Shown: positions 27,834 through 40,071, counted from the first letter of the stretch. The stretch is DNA of 64,000 nt from Prochlorococcus marinus str. MIT 0918 (GCF_027359415.1 NZ_CP114780.1:930001-994000), one strand, 5' to 3'. Notes: a model not told the origin generated them from the sequence alone. A program made the numbers and translations.

Positions 27834-28028
27834 CTAATCAATGATCAATACTGCTTCAATCCTTAATTTCCTAGAACAATCTAATTCCTCATCAAAACTA
27901 ATACTTGCAATTGACCACCTAAGAGGATCTCCATACTGACTTAATTTACTCAATATGAATACTCTTAAAGAATTTAGTGGCATTTCAACTGGCCAATCTA
28001 ATTCGAGCTCTAGAGACTGAAGTCTCAC
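27834..28028 (-). CDS. conserved 64-residue hypothetical protein
   Basis: The frame starts at a GTG with GGTGGAA just upstream and encodes MRLQSLELELDWPVEMPLNS, continuing with YGDPLRWSIASI and KLRIEAVLI. It looks like a single small alpha/beta domain without membrane segments. It starts 17 bases after the atpG stop and ends just before DUF3326, so it is part of the atp transcription unit. No family is recognised with certainty. Confidence 0.65.
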   Translation of the reverse strand: MRLQSLELELDWPVEMPLNSLRVFILSKLSQYGDPLRWSIASISFDEELDCSRKLRIEAVLIID

Positions 28029-28045
28029 ATTTCCACCTAAAATAC

Positions 28046-28996
28046 TTATCCGCCAGCTCCACCAACAACCTCAAGAATTTCTTGAGTAATTGCAGCTTGA
28101 CGAGCCTTATTATATGTAAGATTTAAAGTCTTAGCCAATTCTTTAGCATTATCGCTAGCATTATTCATTGCAGTCATTCGACTTGCCAATTCAGAAGCTG
28201 CTGCTTCTTGAAGCGCTCTAAGTAGTTGGTTTTGCAAATATAGTGGCAATAAGGAATTTAATAATTCATCTGGACTCTGTTCGAAAACCACATCTGAAGA
28301 TAGCTTAGGCTCTTCATTGGCTGGAGCAGAATCTTTTTCAATTACAAGCCGGCTATCTTTTGTAGTTATTCTAAAGATTTCATCATCCTCTTGAGCAATT
28401 CCCTGAGGGTCCAGAGGAAGCAGAGTCTGAACAACAGGACTACAACTAACTAAGCTAATAAATTTTGTATAAATCACCTCAACCCGATCAGTGCTTTCTG
28501 AAAGAAACTCAGATAACACTTCACTAGTGGCCCCCTCTGCGTCTTTAGATGTAGGCACTTGTTCTAAATCCTGAAAAGAAGCACGTATCTTGTACTGACT
28601 ACTTCTGTTTTGGAAATAAGTAATAGCCTTGCGACCAATGAGAACCAGATCAATATCAAAACCCTGCTTCTTTAATTCCCCATAACGTTGCTCAGTAAGC
28701 TTAATCACATTAGTGTTATAACCACCACATAAACCGCGATCTCCAGTAACTGCTAGCAAAGTAACGTTTTGAACATCACGAGTTTTGAGCAGGGGAGAGT
28801 CTGCTGCCTCAAATTGCATCCTTGATTGGATGTTCTGAAGAACTCTTGCTAAGCGATCAGCAAAAGGTCGGCTTCTAAGAACCTGCTCTTGTGCTCTCCT
28901 AACTTTTGCAGCTGCAACCAAGCGCATTGCTTCAGTTATTTTTCGAGTGTTTTTAACTGAAACAATCCTGTCCCTAATTTCTTTTAGGTTTGCCAT
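28046..28996 (-). CDS. atpG: ATP synthase F1 gamma subunit
   Basis: This 316-residue protein is the central rotor shaft. It starts [20 protein letters not shown] and ends [15 protein letters not shown]. The middle contains the photosynthetic-type insertion (from about residue 195, [20 protein letters not shown] onward), which makes it longer than the E. coli protein and limits ATP hydrolysis in the dark. The cysteine pair of plant gamma is absent. It is the last core subunit in the operon. Confidence 0.95.
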   Translation of the reverse strand: MANLKEIRDRIVSVKNTRKITEAMRLVAAAKVRRAQEQVLRSRPFADRLARVLQNIQSRMQFEAADSPLLKTRDVQNVTLLAVTGDRGLCGGYNTNVIKLTEQRYGELKKQGFDIDLVLIGRKAITYFQNRSSQYKIRASFQDLEQVPTSKDAEGATSEVLSEFLSESTDRVEVIYTKFISLVSCSPVVQTLLPLDPQGIAQEDDEIFRITTKDSRLVIEKDSAPANEEPKLSSDVVFEQSPDELLNSLLPLYLQNQLLRALQEAAASELASRMTAMNNASDNAKELAKTLNLTYNKARQAAITQEILEVVGGAGG

Positions 28997-29026
28997 AAAT
29001 CAATAATCTCCTGGGTAACCTAAGGT

Positions 29027-30544
29027 TTAAGCAGCTGCCAACATTGAGGTTTTAACCTCGTTGATTGACTCTTTAAGTACAGACTCAATCTCATCATCAA
29101 GTTTTTTCTCTGTCAAAACCTTATTGATAAAGTCTGGCTTACTTGTTTTTAAATAATCACGTAATTCGGACGCAAATTGTGTTACTTGATCTACAGGAAC
29201 TTCATCAATCAAACCTTTTACACCTGCATAAACTACTGCAACTTGTTCTGCAAGATTCAAAGGAGCAAATTGTGCTTGTTTAAGAAGCTCTCTTAAACGC
29301 TTTCCTCTTTCAAGTTGTTGTTGAGTTGCTTCATCCAAATCAGAAGCAAATTGAGAGAACGCAGCTAATTCATCAAACTGAGCTAATTCAAGTTTCAATG
29401 TACCTGCAATCTTCTTAATCGCTTTTGTTTGGGCTGCCCCTCCAACACGACTCACTGAAATCCCAACATTAATTGCAGGTCTTAAACCTGAATTAAATAA
29501 ATCAGCACTTAAGAAAATCTGACCATCAGTAATTGATATGACATTGGTAGGGATATATGCGGATACATCTCCTGCTTGAGTTTCAATTATAGGTAATGCT
29601 GTCATTGATCCACTACCCATAGCATCAGAAAGTTTTGCTGCTCTTTCCAACAAACGGCTATGACAATAGAAAACATCACCAGGATAAGCTTCACGTCCTG
29701 GTGGACGACGTAACAGGAGAGACATCTGACGATAAGCCTGAGCTTGCTTGGTTAAATCGTCATAGATCACCAAGGTAGCCTTGCCTTGATACATAAAGTG
29801 CTCTGCAATAGCGGCACCTGTATAAGGTGCTAAATATTGAAGTGCTGCAGGCTCTGAGGCACTGGCATTAACAACAATTGTATATTCAAGAGCTCCCTTT
29901 TCTCTTAAAACTTCTACCACTTGCGCAACAGATGCAGACTTTTGACCAACAGCGACATATACACATACAACATCTTGCCCCTTCTGATTGATAATTGTAT
30001 CGATTGCAATAGCTGTCTTACCTGTTTGACGGTCTCCAATTATCAATTCACGTTGACCTCGACCTATAGGTATCATTGCATCTATAGAAGTAATGCCTGT
30101 TTGCATAGGCTCATGAACAGATTTCCTTTTAATAATTCCAGGTGCTAATGATTCAATAAGACGAGAGTCGCTAGTAGCAATTTCACCATTACCATCTACT
30201 GGTTGCCCAAGTGGGTTCACAACCCTACCTAACATTGCATCTCCAACAGGTACAGAAGCTATCTTTCCAGTAGCCTTAACAGTACTTCCTTCTTGAATGC
30301 CTAAGCCTTCTCCCATGAGAACGGCACCTACATTGTCGTCTTCGAGATTTAATGCAATTCCTTCTGTGCCATCTTCGAATTCTACTAATTCCCCAGCCAT
30401 CGCCTTTTCAAGACCATAGACTCGTGCAATTCCATCACCGATTTGAAGAACGGTACCTACATTGCTTACAGAAACAGACTTATCATAATCAGCTATCTGT
30501 TTCTTCAGAAGTGAACTGATTTCGTCGGGGCGTATAGAAACCAT
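29027..30544 (-). CDS. atpA: ATP synthase F1 alpha subunit
   Basis: The 505-residue protein has P-loop [13 protein letters not shown] (about 170), [20 protein letters not shown] and the alpha signature in [20 protein letters not shown]. It carries the non-catalytic nucleotide sites of the F1 hexamer. It lies between atpH (71-base gap) and atpG (30-base gap) in standard cyanobacterial order. Confidence 0.96.
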   Translation of the reverse strand: MVSIRPDEISSLLKKQIADYDKSVSVSNVGTVLQIGDGIARVYGLEKAMAGELVEFEDGTEGIALNLEDDNVGAVLMGEGLGIQEGSTVKATGKIASVPVGDAMLGRVVNPLGQPVDGNGEIATSDSRLIESLAPGIIKRKSVHEPMQTGITSIDAMIPIGRGQRELIIGDRQTGKTAIAIDTIINQKGQDVVCVYVAVGQKSASVAQVVEVLREKGALEYTIVVNASASEPAALQYLAPYTGAAIAEHFMYQGKATLVIYDDLTKQAQAYRQMSLLLRRPPGREAYPGDVFYCHSRLLERAAKLSDAMGSGSMTALPIIETQAGDVSAYIPTNVISITDGQIFLSADLFNSGLRPAINVGISVSRVGGAAQTKAIKKIAGTLKLELAQFDELAAFSQFASDLDEATQQQLERGKRLRELLKQAQFAPLNLAEQVAVVYAGVKGLIDEVPVDQVTQFASELRDYLKTSKPDFINKVLTEKKLDDEIESVLKESINEVKTSMLAAA

Positions 30545-30615
30545 GGGAGGAGAGTGTGATGAAAGAGAAAAAGTGGTGAACTAGAAAAGAAGGTTGTTCT
30601 GAAAGTTGGATAGAG

Positions 30616-31164
30616 CTAGTTTACTTTTGATAGCTCAAGACCCAATCTTCGAACCTGTCCAGAAAGACTTGCATCAATAACCTTAGAGCCAACATTAACA
30701 ATAAAACCACCTATCAAAGTAGGGTCTACTTTCAAATTAAGCTCTAAGTTATCAGTGCCTGCAACTGATTGAACTGTCTTAAGAATTTCGTCCTGCTGAT
30801 TATCATTTAACGCAGTTGCAGAGGTGACAGTTGCTAATGCAATGTTACGTTGTTCGCGATACAGCTCCAAAAACCTAATAAGGACAGAATCCAACAACCC
30901 AATACGTTGACGATCAGCCAATAATTTCAAAAGGTTTAGAAAAGAAGGAGTTAAGTCCTTAGAAAAAATCTTTTCAATAAAGGCTTTTTTTGTTTCGATT
31001 TCAAGAACTGGGGAAGCCATGGCATTACTCAATTCTGAGGAATCATTCCATAATTCAAGTAGAGACTTAGATTGAGAAACTACTTCATCAACTTCATTTC
31101 GACTTTCAGCAACTTGCAGGAATGCTTCTGCATATGGAGTAGTGATGGTGTTAAGAAGTGGCAT
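30616..31164 (-). CDS. atpH: ATP synthase delta subunit
   Basis: The 182-residue protein starts with an N-terminal six-helix domain (TPYAEAFLQVAESRNEV) and ends with the conserved PTLIGGFIVNVGSKVIDASL region. Delta ties the peripheral stalk (b/b') to the top of F1. Its start overlaps the atpF stop by one base, so the two are coupled. Confidence 0.93.
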   Translation of the reverse strand: MPLLNTITTPYAEAFLQVAESRNEVDEVVSQSKSLLELWNDSSELSNAMASPVLEIETKKAFIEKIFSKDLTPSFLNLLKLLADRQRIGLLDSVLIRFLELYREQRNIALATVTSATALNDNQQDEILKTVQSVAGTDNLELNLKVDPTLIGGFIVNVGSKVIDASLSGQVRRLGLELSKVN

Positions 31165-31679
31165 CAGATATCTCCTATGTTTTTGATTGATTGTCTTAAG
31201 AACTTGTCTTGGGCTTTATCATCAAGACTATTAGACAAAGAAGATAAGGCTTTTTCAATTGCCAATCTTGCAGCTTCTCTGCGCAACTGACCACTGACTC
31301 TGGCGGCCTCTAGATTGAGATCTGAAGCAGCACCTTGTTTAATTCTAGCCATTTCCTCTACAGTGCGTTTTTCACTTTCCAAACGAATAGCTTCAGCTCG
31401 TTCCTTGCAATCATTACGAATCTTGCCTGCTTTTTGTTCAGCAGATGCAAGATCTTTTTTTGCTTGGTTAAGAGAGATAGCGGCGTCTTCTAATCGGTCT
31501 TCAGCATCTTTAAGATCCTGCAAAATTGCAGAGCGCCGACGCTCAAGCATTGATCCCAAGAAATTGGGAAGAAATTTGTAAAGACCAAAAACAACAACAG
31601 CTAAATTAAGAATATTTGTCTCAAATAAATTGAGATTTAATCCAAAGCCTTCTGTTGCGAAAATTAGAGAATCATTCAT
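31164..31679 (-). CDS. atpF: ATP synthase Fo subunit b
   Basis: This 171-residue protein has one membrane helix (about 20-40, [19 protein letters not shown]), followed by a long charged helix with heptad character that forms the peripheral stalk with b'. Its ATG overlaps the b' stop by four bases. The length is typical of cyanobacterial subunit b. Confidence 0.93.
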   Translation of the reverse strand: MNDSLIFATEGFGLNLNLFETNILNLAVVVFGLYKFLPNFLGSMLERRRSAILQDLKDAEDRLEDAAISLNQAKKDLASAEQKAGKIRNDCKERAEAIRLESEKRTVEEMARIKQGAASDLNLEAARVSGQLRREAARLAIEKALSSLSNSLDDKAQDKFLRQSIKNIGDI

Positions 31680-32137
31680 TTGGCTGCTAGTAATCTTTTA
31701 ACAATCAAATCGCCAAGTTTTTCAGCATCTGAATTTAGCTGCTTTAGTGCCTGGTTTTTTTGTGTGTCAATCTCACGTCTTGCTTGCTCTCTAGAAGCAT
31801 TAGCTTCAGAAGTTGCCAAAGCCAAAGCCTCTCGATAAAGCTTCTCAGAATCTTCTTCAGCTTCAGTAATAACTTGTTGTGCAGCCTGACGAGCTTCTTT
31901 GAGTTGTTTTTTTAAATCAACTTCAAGCTTTGAAACCTCAGCAAGCTTCTTTTTAGCTTCAGCTCGACTAGTTGTGACATAGTCTTCCCTTTCCTCTACA
32001 ACCCTTCCAACGGGTTTAAAGAACAAAGCATTAAGGATGAATGTGAGGAGAACAACTTGAGCAGCCATAAGAGGCAAAGTTGCATCAAAGTCAAACAGAC
32101 CTCCCTCACTAGCACCAAATAGAAGCAAGCTGGTCAT
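31676..32137 (-). CDS. atpF2: ATP synthase Fo subunit b'
   Basis: This 153-residue paralogue of subunit b occurs in photosynthetic organisms. It has one N-terminal helix (about 18-40, [20 protein letters not shown]), then [14 protein letters not shown] and a long charged coiled coil. It pairs with b in a heterodimeric stalk. It is also named atpG or atpX in some annotations. A palindromic hairpin (32167-32185) lies in the 147-base gap to atpE. Confidence 0.92.
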   Translation of the reverse strand: MTSLLLFGASEGGLFDFDATLPLMAAQVVLLTFILNALFFKPVGRVVEEREDYVTTSRAEAKKKLAEVSKLEVDLKKQLKEARQAAQQVITEAEEDSEKLYREALALATSEANASREQARREIDTQKNQALKQLNSDAEKLGDLIVKRLLAAK

Positions 32138-32166
32138 TTGGCAGGGGTGCGTGAAATTAAAATGGA

Positions 32167-32185
32167 CCTTAAAAAGTTTTTAAGG
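32167..32185. promoter_or_regulatory. palindromic hairpin between atpE and the b' gene
   Basis: CCTTAAAAA and TTTTTAAGG are perfect inverted copies around a single G. In the minus-strand transcript it lies downstream of atpE and just before the b' gene. It could be a 3' stabiliser or partial terminator that lowers expression of genes after atpE. Confidence 0.45.
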
Positions 32186-32284
32186 ACTGAAGGGAATAGA
32201 AAGATCAGATCAAGTTGGAGATAGATCAATTAACCAAATAAAAATTTATTCGATTAAAGATCAACCTCTTGATTGAACTACTTA

Positions 32285-32554
<270 letters not shown>

Positions 32555-32598
32555 CTAAGCGCGAATTTAAGAGAAACCGGGAGTTTATACCTGCGAGG

Positions 32599-32628
32599 GG
32601 GTCATCTCATAGTTCATAAGATGGGCCC
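32599..32628. promoter_or_regulatory. hairpin between atpB and atpE
   Basis: GGGTCATCT pairs with AGATGGGCCC through a stem with one bulged base around an 11-base loop. It is GC-rich for this genome and lies in the 167-base gap upstream of atpE. There is no T run in the transcribed direction, so it is more likely an RNA processing or stability element than a terminator. Confidence 0.4.
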
Positions 32629-32697
32629 AAAAATAAAAGGACCTAATCGCAAGGGTTTTGCCAGAAAGATTAAACAAATCTGACAAGAAAGTTTTGA

Positions 32698-33423
32698 TTA
32701 ATGATGCTCTTCAACTGCTTCACCGATGTAGTAAGCAGCAAGAGTGGCAAAAATCAGGGCTTGAATAGCACTTGTAAACAAACCGAGAAACATTACAGGA
32801 ACAGGTAGAACAAGTGGTACTAGAAAAACTAGAACAGCAACAACAAGTTCATCCGCCAAGATGTTCCCAAACAAACGGAAGGAAAGTGAAAGAGGCTTAG
32901 TGAAATCTTCAACAATCTTGAAGGGGAGCATGATTGGCGTTGGATGAACGTAATACTCGAAGTACCGCAATCCTTTGTTGCTCAAGCCCGCATAAAAATA
33001 AGAAAGTGAAACTAAAAGAGCTAATGCGACGGTTGTATTGATATCCGCCGTAGGGGCCCCTAATTCTCCACTAGGTAATTCAATTAACTTCCAAGGGATC
33101 AAAGCTCCTCCCCAATTGCTCACGAAAATGAACAAGAAAAGAGTGCCTATAAATGGCATCCAGTCTCTATAGACTTTTTCTCCTATCTGCGTGCGTGCCA
33201 AATCGCGAATGTAATCCCAAAGGAATTCAAGAAGGTTCTGCACACCTTTAGGATCACGTTCCATCTTTTTGGTGCCAACTACAACAAGAGTCAGCAATGC
33301 ACCAATAAGAATCCAAGAGGTCATAAAAACCTGTCCATGAATTCTTAAGTTTCCTATCTGCCAATAAAGATGTTGACCAACTTCTAAAGCAGCAAAAGTT
33401 AAAGCAAATGGAGAGGTACCCAT
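32698..33423 (-). CDS. atpB: ATP synthase Fo subunit a
   Basis: This 241-residue membrane protein has five to six helices. It contains the essential arginine segment [14 protein letters not shown] (about 178) and the C-terminal [17 protein letters not shown]. It forms the proton half-channels beside the c-ring. The short hydrophilic end VEEHH is typical. Confidence 0.95.
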   Translation of the reverse strand: MGTSPFALTFAALEVGQHLYWQIGNLRIHGQVFMTSWILIGALLTLVVVGTKKMERDPKGVQNLLEFLWDYIRDLARTQIGEKVYRDWMPFIGTLFLFIFVSNWGGALIPWKLIELPSGELGAPTADINTTVALALLVSLSYFYAGLSNKGLRYFEYYVHPTPIMLPFKIVEDFTKPLSLSFRLFGNILADELVVAVLVFLVPLVLPVPVMFLGLFTSAIQALIFATLAAYYIGEAVEEHH

Positions 33424-33505
33424 TTTTAAAAAATAAATAATCGCATAAGCGACATTGAGTCTTGATCAGCCTTCAAATCCATCAATTTAAAATCCCCATA
33501 GTTTT

Positions 33506-33862
33506 TCAAGCAGAACGCTTAAATAAAAAATGAATAATGAAAGATGGTTTATATAGTAAAAAGCCAGCTAAAGAAGGCAATAATTCAAGAAATGGCAATT
33601 TTGTAATTACCAAAACTAGTAAAACCGGCACAAGCAATTGAACCTTACCGATTGAATTCGAAGTTCGTCCTAGTGATCCAATACTTTTAGCCAGAAGCCT
33701 CAAATAAAGAATTCCACATAAAGCTCCTAAAAGAAGACTAATAGCAGCACTCAAATCCAAAAAAATGGCAGTTAACAATCCAAAAAAGAGTGTTAAAACC
33801 AAAGTCATCCTATAAATGTGACGTTGAAAAGTCACATATTCTTGGGATGAGTCTTTAGACAT
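33506..33862 (-). CDS. atpI: ATP synthase subunit I (assembly factor)
   Basis: From the ATG at 33862 the protein has 118 residues and about four hydrophobic segments, beginning MSKDSSQEYVTFQRHIYRMT. This fits AtpI, a membrane protein that helps c-ring assembly and leads cyanobacterial atp operons. The open frame continues upstream to an ATG at 34024 and a GTG at 34063, which would add 54 or 67 hydrophilic residues. I prefer the inner start because similarity begins there, but the longer form is possible. Confidence 0.7.
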   Translation of the reverse strand: MSKDSSQEYVTFQRHIYRMTLVLTLFFGLLTAIFLDLSAAISLLLGALCGILYLRLLAKSIGSLGRTSNSIGKVQLLVPVLLVLVITKLPFLELLPSLAGFLLYKPSFIIHFLFKRSA

Positions 33863-34063
33863 GGCATCTAAAGAACCAAGGTCAATTGAAGGCTTTAGCA
33901 GATTACTAGCTTCTACATCTGAACACGTTACAGAATCCTCTTCATTAGAAGAGTTCTTGAAAGGTAAAACAAGACGAGATGCCAGCAAGAGCTCCTTACT
34001 CCAAAGGCCCGCGGAATCTACCATGCAGTAGGTAAAAAAACCGAGCCAAAACTGAAAAACCAC

Positions 34064-34361
34064 CTAAAAAATTGTTCTATTGAAAATAAATACTTACAAA
34101 AAAACTCTTTTTACAAAAAATTCCAATAAGATTGATCTATATTGAATAAAAAGCTCTTAGATTTATTCTAATCTTAATTTAATTATCGTTAAATCAATAC
34201 AAGCTTAAACAATATAAGTATACGTATCTCTATTTAAGATTAATGTCTTTAAATAAATAAATAATTAACTCTAATGAATTTAATATAAATATTTCTTCTA
34301 AGCACTTGGCAAAAGTCAAAAAAGACGGCTCAATAGGAAAAACAATTTCCAACAAAAGAAA
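34064..34361. other. AT-rich intergenic region between atpI and ftsW
   Basis: This very AT-rich spacer lies between divergent genes and should contain the promoter of the atp operon (minus strand) and that of ftsW (plus strand). Several TATAAT-like boxes occur by chance in such sequence, so I do not pick one. No small frame or hairpin stands out. Confidence 0.4.
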
Positions 34362-35600
34362 TTGAGTAGTCCATCAATAAAAAGAATAAGTCGAAAGCGA
34401 GTATCGCCAAAGATTTCAAAAGTATATTCTACAAGAAATATAGAAAGAAATCAATTATGGGAAAGGTTTATACCACTGCCTTGGGAGCTATGGCCCTCTG
34501 AAGCAAAGTTACTATTAGCACTGATTTTCGTTTGGAGTATTGCAGGCTTATTAATACTTGGATCTGCAAGCTGGTGGGAAGCAAGTAAAGAAATGGGAGA
34601 CGGAAGTTATTTCATAAAAAAACAACTCTTATGGCTTTTAGCGAGTTGGACTATTGCATGGTTAGCCATATCAATAAATCTAAGAAGATGGTTAAGGATT
34701 TCTAAAGCTGGTTTGATAATTTGCATAGTATTAGTTGGATCAACTCTACTCTTTGGGAACACAATTAATGGCGCCTCTAGGTGGTTAATTCTTGGCCCTA
34801 TTCTAATTCAACCATCTGAAATAGTTAAACCATTTGTAATTCTTCAATCAGCTAATATATTTGCTCAATGGAAAAGAATAAAAAATGGTCAAAAGCTATT
34901 AGAGCTAAGTCTTTTAGGAATGTTAATTCTTTTAATACTTAAACAGCCAAACTTAAGTACAGCAGCATTAATAGGCATGCTCATTTGGATGATGGCACTT
35001 TCTTCAGGAATAAGTTTTAAAAGTCTTATTTCAGCTTCACTATTAGGAGGATCATTAGGGATATGGAGTATTACTAGATACCAATATCAACTTCTTCGAG
35101 TCACATCATTCCTAAACCCATGGCAAGATCCTGAAGGGAATGGATATCAACTTATCCAAAGTCTCATGGCGATAGGTTCTGGGGGCCTATTTGGAGAGGG
35201 ATATGGTCTTTCTACTCAAAAGCTTCTTTATTTACCTTTCCTAAGTACAGATTTTATTTTTTCGGTATTCGCAGAAGAGTTTGGATTTGTAGGTTCCATA
35301 ATGCTCATTTCATTTTTTGTTTTAATTGCATTCCTTGGCTTAAGAATATCTTTGAGAAGTAGAAATAATTATTCCAAACTCATAGCAATTGGTTGCAGCA
35401 CTATGCTTATAGGGCAATCGATCTTGCATTTAGCTGTTACTGCGGGAGCAATGCCAACAACTGGACTTCCTCTTCCTTTTGTTAGTTATGGAGGCAATTC
35501 ATTATTATCTAGTTTTCTAGTAGGCGGCATCCTCTTAAGATGCGCACTTGAATCCACAGGATTAATTGGTGGATTAAAAATTAAAAAAGAACTCAGATAG
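34362..35600 (+). CDS. ftsW: FtsW/RodA-family septal peptidoglycan polymerase
   Basis: This 412-residue SEDS protein starts at a TTG (SSPSIKRISRKR). After a basic cytoplasmic start it has about ten membrane helices. Family motifs are NGASRWLILGPILIQPSEIV and, near the end, TTGLPLPFVSYGGNSLLSS. It polymerises peptidoglycan at the division site with a partner penicillin-binding protein. The GlnPSE motif is intact. It is followed by ccdA 63 bases downstream. Confidence 0.9.
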   Translation: MSSPSIKRISRKRVSPKISKVYSTRNIERNQLWERFIPLPWELWPSEAKLLLALIFVWSIAGLLILGSASWWEASKEMGDGSYFIKKQLLWLLASWTIAWLAISINLRRWLRISKAGLIICIVLVGSTLLFGNTINGASRWLILGPILIQPSEIVKPFVILQSANIFAQWKRIKNGQKLLELSLLGMLILLILKQPNLSTAALIGMLIWMMALSSGISFKSLISASLLGGSLGIWSITRYQYQLLRVTSFLNPWQDPEGNGYQLIQSLMAIGSGGLFGEGYGLSTQKLLYLPFLSTDFIFSVFAEEFGFVGSIMLISFFVLIAFLGLRISLRSRNNYSKLIAIGCSTMLIGQSILHLAVTAGAMPTTGLPLPFVSYGGNSLLSSFLVGGILLRCALESTGLIGGLKIKKELR

Positions 35601-35663
35601 ATCCTAAAAGATTAAATTAAAGAAGTAATCAAGGAGTTTGTTATTAATTTTCCAGACCTTGCA

Positions 35664-36362
35664 ATGTCTGACTTGGCTCTCAAAAGTGAGCAATTGATTA
35701 CTAATGGTTTGAGTTCTCCTGGACCAACAACAATAATAATTATTTTTATAAGTGGTTTATTAACAAGTTTAGGGCCTTGTTCTTTATCACTATTGCCTGT
35801 AACCATTGCTTATCTTGCAGGGTTTCAAGACAACAAAAAACCATCCGTAAGAAGTCTATTTTTTTGCAGTGGTATTGTTCTTTCTTTAGTAATACTAGGA
35901 AGTTTAAGTGGCCTTTTTGGAAAAGTTTATGGGCAAATCCCATTAAAGATAGGTTTACTAGTCCCAATAATTACTATTTGTATGGGAATGAATCTTCTAG
36001 GAATATTTCAACTACAAATGCCTATTGGGCCAGATCCAAATTGGTTAAAAGAAAAAGTGCCAGAACCTCTTGCACCAATTGCAGCAGGCTTAACATTTGG
36101 CTTAGCAGCATCACCATGCACCACCCCTGTATTAGCAGTTCTGCTTGCCTGGATGGCAGATAATGGTAATCCTATAACTGGGGTTTTTCTTCTAGCAGTT
36201 TTTGGAACAGGGCAAGTTATACCTTTGCTCATAGCAGGAACAACAGCTGCAACAATTCCAAAACTTCTTTCTCTTCGTTCTATTAGTAGTTGGATCCCAT
36301 TAATGAGCGGAATGTTTTTTGTAATAATTGGCTTTCTAAGCCTTTTTGCTAGATGGATATAA
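35664..36362 (+). CDS. ccdA: cytochrome c biogenesis protein CcdA
   Basis: This 232-residue membrane protein has about six helices and two cysteine motifs, LGPCSLSLLPVTIAYLAGF (first helix) and ASPCTTPVLAVLLAWM (fourth helix). CcdA passes electrons across the membrane to keep apocytochrome c cysteines reduced for haem attachment. It precedes ccsB by three bases, a functional pair of the System II pathway. Confidence 0.92.
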   Translation: MSDLALKSEQLITNGLSSPGPTTIIIIFISGLLTSLGPCSLSLLPVTIAYLAGFQDNKKPSVRSLFFCSGIVLSLVILGSLSGLFGKVYGQIPLKIGLLVPIITICMGMNLLGIFQLQMPIGPDPNWLKEKVPEPLAPIAAGLTFGLAASPCTTPVLAVLLAWMADNGNPITGVFLLAVFGTGQVIPLLIAGTTAATIPKLLSLRSISSWIPLMSGMFFVIIGFLSLFARWI

Positions 36363-36365
36363 GCC

Positions 36366-37658
36366 ATGAAATATACGCTGAAAATTTTGAATTGGTTATC
36401 AAGTTTAAAAGTTTCTATAGTACTTATCATTTTGATTGCATTAGCAAGTGGCATTGGCACAGCTCTTCCACAAGGAGAGCCTCTTGAGGCTTATCTCTCT
36501 AAATACCAAATCAATAAATTCCTAGGGATAATTAATGGAGATTGGGTAATTCGTCTACAGTTAAACCATGTTTACTCAAGCAATTGGTTCTTAGGGCTTC
36601 TTTTTTGGCTTGGTTGTGCATTAATAGCATGTACTTGGAGAAGGCAATGGCCGGCACTAAAAAAAGCAATGATATGGATCGACTATAAAGATCCAAAACA
36701 AATTCAAAAGTTGGCAATATCTAAAACATTCAAAATTCAAGAATCATCTCTCGGCATCGAAAAACTAGACAAATATTTAACTAGTCATGGATGGAGCGTC
36801 CAAAATAAAACCTCCAGATTAGCTGCAAGACAAGGATTACTTGGAAGAGTTGGCCCTCCTTTAGTACATCTTGGCCTAATACTTCTAATGATAGGAGCCA
36901 CATTTGGAGTATTAAAAGGGGAACGTTTCGAAAATTTTCTCGCTCCAGGGAGATCAATCGATCTTATAAGCCCAAACAGAAGCAATCAACTAAGTATTAA
37001 ATTAACTGATTTTGAAATTGAAAGGAGTCCTTCAGGTGTACCAGAACAATTCCGTTCATACTTATCACTAAACAATAAAAATTCAGACGAAATAATATCT
37101 AAAGAAATCAGCGTAAATCATCCATTGCGTTTTAAGGGACTAACTATTTACCAAGCAGACTGGGCACTTGCAGCAATCACAATTCAAATAAATGAAAGTC
37201 CAAAGTTACAACTTCCCCTTCAAAAATTTAATGAATTAGGTGATCAAGTTTGGGGAGTAGTTATACCATGGATGAATAAGGAGAATGAATCAATTTTGCT
37301 AACGCTTTCAAGTGAGCAAGGACCTATTAAAATATTTAACCAAACAGGTAAGCAAATTGGTATCACAAGACCTAATATTAGTTCTTTTAAGGTTTTAGAT
37401 AAGCAAATAAAGGTTTTCGATATTTTGCCAAGTAGTGGGATACTAATCAAATATGACCCTGGGGTACCCTTTGTTTATATAGGTTTTGCAATATGTCTCT
37501 TAGGGGGAGTGATGAGTATTATATCTACTAACCAACTATGGGTAATTACAGAAGATGATAAGAAATTATTACATATAGGATGTTTGTCTAATAGAAACTC
37601 TTCGGGTTTAGCAAATCAATTACCAATTATATTAAAGTCTTTATCTTTATATGAATAG
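36366..37658 (+). CDS. ccsB: cytochrome c biogenesis protein CcsB (ResB)
   Basis: This 430-residue protein has three N-terminal membrane helices (about 12-32, 70-88, 156-176), a large lumenal domain and one C-terminal helix (about 365-385), the ResB/CcsB layout. The GRVGPPLVHLGLILLMIGAT segment contains a conserved haem-ligand-type histidine. With CcsA (not in this window) it exports haem and attaches it to apocytochromes such as c6 and f. Confidence 0.92.
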   Translation: MKYTLKILNWLSSLKVSIVLIILIALASGIGTALPQGEPLEAYLSKYQINKFLGIINGDWVIRLQLNHVYSSNWFLGLLFWLGCALIACTWRRQWPALKKAMIWIDYKDPKQIQKLAISKTFKIQESSLGIEKLDKYLTSHGWSVQNKTSRLAARQGLLGRVGPPLVHLGLILLMIGATFGVLKGERFENFLAPGRSIDLISPNRSNQLSIKLTDFEIERSPSGVPEQFRSYLSLNNKNSDEIISKEISVNHPLRFKGLTIYQADWALAAITIQINESPKLQLPLQKFNELGDQVWGVVIPWMNKENESILLTLSSEQGPIKIFNQTGKQIGITRPNISSFKVLDKQIKVFDILPSSGILIKYDPGVPFVYIGFAICLLGGVMSIISTNQLWVITEDDKKLLHIGCLSNRNSSGLANQLPIILKSLSLYE

Positions 37659-37660
37659 AT

Positions 37661-38050
37661 TCATTTTCTTACACCATGAATCGTTTTTATAACTGTATGA
37701 ACATTACCACGAGGGTTGAAATCTGCTTCTATTTGCATCCAAGTAGGATTTGCTGCAGAAACTAGATCATTTAAAATTTTATTTGCTACTTCTTCATGTG
37801 AAATCTTCTGATTACGATAACTATTGATATAAAGCTTGATCGATTTAAGCTCTATCACCTTTTCGAAAGGTTGATATAAGACTCTAATTACTGCAAAATC
37901 TGGGTAACCCGAAAAGGGACATTGACAAGTAAATTCAGGTAATTCTATAGAAATCTCATATGGTCTTGAAGGGCTAGGGTTAGGGAAGCAAAAAATCTCG
38001 GAATTAGAAATTAATCGTTCTCCATAGAACTCAGAATGATTTTTTTTCAC
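37661..38050 (-). CDS. queF: NADPH-dependent 7-cyano-7-deazaguanine reductase QueF
   Basis: The 129-residue protein has the unimodular QueF fold: catalytic cysteine in [13 protein letters not shown] and the binding motif [17 protein letters not shown]. It reduces preQ0 to preQ1 in the synthesis of queuosine for tRNA wobble positions. It is convergent with ccsB (two-base gap). The 214-base spacer to its right holds no further gene. Confidence 0.94.
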   Translation of the reverse strand: MKKNHSEFYGERLISNSEIFCFPNPSPSRPYEISIELPEFTCQCPFSGYPDFAVIRVLYQPFEKVIELKSIKLYINSYRNQKISHEEVANKILNDLVSAANPTWMQIEADFNPRGNVHTVIKTIHGVRK

Positions 38051-38264
38051 TTAAAAGAACCCACTAAAGAATCATAGAGTTAACAAATAAAAAATAAATC
38101 TTTCTTATTTAATTACAAGTGTTATATCCAAAAAATTAGTTTTAGCTAAAAAATCATCGCAACTCAAAAGAGTTTTTTTAAAGAAATAATTGAATATGTA
38201 TCATCAAGCACAAACTTTATTCTCATAACAACCGCTAATAGAGTCAAGTTAAGGAACATTTTGC

Positions 38265-38492
38265 ATGGACATCTGCTTTCTAGAATTCAATGAATGGGTC
38301 CATCTGAGAGTAAATAGTGTTCATGGCATGCTTTGGCTTCAAACACATTTCGAAGACAGTCAATGGGAAGCAATTGCTTCTCAACAAGTAAAGCTAACAA
38401 AAAACAACGCTAAAGCTCTTGCAGCAGATGCTACTGAAGCAGGATTAATACTTAATTCAGTTCAATCAGCTTTAAATTTCAGCAATTCCTAA
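38265..38492 (+). CDS. conserved 75-residue hypothetical protein
   Basis: The ATG has AAGGAAC about ten bases upstream. The protein reads MDICFLEFNEWVHLRVNSVH, then a QTHFEDSQWEAIASQQVKL segment and a helical C-terminus (ALAADATEAGLILNS). It is soluble, with one cysteine and no export signal. It lies 41 bases ahead of glnB on the same strand and may share its message. I do not recognise the family. Confidence 0.65.
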   Translation: MDICFLEFNEWVHLRVNSVHGMLWLQTHFEDSQWEAIASQQVKLTKNNAKALAADATEAGLILNSVQSALNFSNS

Positions 38493-38506
38493 ACAGAACA
38501 GATTAA

Positions 38507-39673
<1,167 letters not shown>

Positions 39674-39749
39674 ATCGTCATAAAAACAAACAGGAAACCG
39701 AAAAAAAACCGCAGAAGTAAGTGAATTTTAAAAATCTACTAGAGGATCT

Positions 39750-40031
39750 ATGCATACATTTCTAAAGGACGTGTCAGAAAAGTATTCTCATCAATCCTTT
39801 CAAAATGGGAAAAAAAGTACAGGGCACTCAAATATTGTGCCAATAAATCACCATCGAAACCTTTTAGAACTTCTTCATCCTGGAAGTTTTGTCAGATTAG
39901 ATAATCAACCAAAGGATTTACCACCTTTCCAAGTTATTGTTTGCAAAGGTGGTCGCTGTTTAGTCAGGCAGCAAAGTTGGGGGAGATATATTCATTGGGA
40001 AGTTGCGCATAACCGGCTAAAATCAGCTTAA
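39750..40031 (+). CDS. conserved picocyanobacterial hypothetical protein
   Basis: The 93-residue protein has a polar N-terminal half and a compact C-terminal half, LLELLHPGSFVRLDNQPKDL continuing PFQVIVCKGGRCLVRQQSW. That suggests a small beta-barrel like those found in NAD(P)H dehydrogenase- or RNA-associated proteins; this is a structural guess only. A ribosome site (AGAGGA) precedes the ATG. It is followed 40 bases later by purB. Confidence 0.65.
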   Translation: MHTFLKDVSEKYSHQSFQNGKKSTGHSNIVPINHHRNLLELLHPGSFVRLDNQPKDLPPFQVIVCKGGRCLVRQQSWGRYIHWEVAHNRLKSA

Positions 40032-40071
40032 AATGGACTTTTTCTGAGTTCTATTAAAATTCCACAACCCT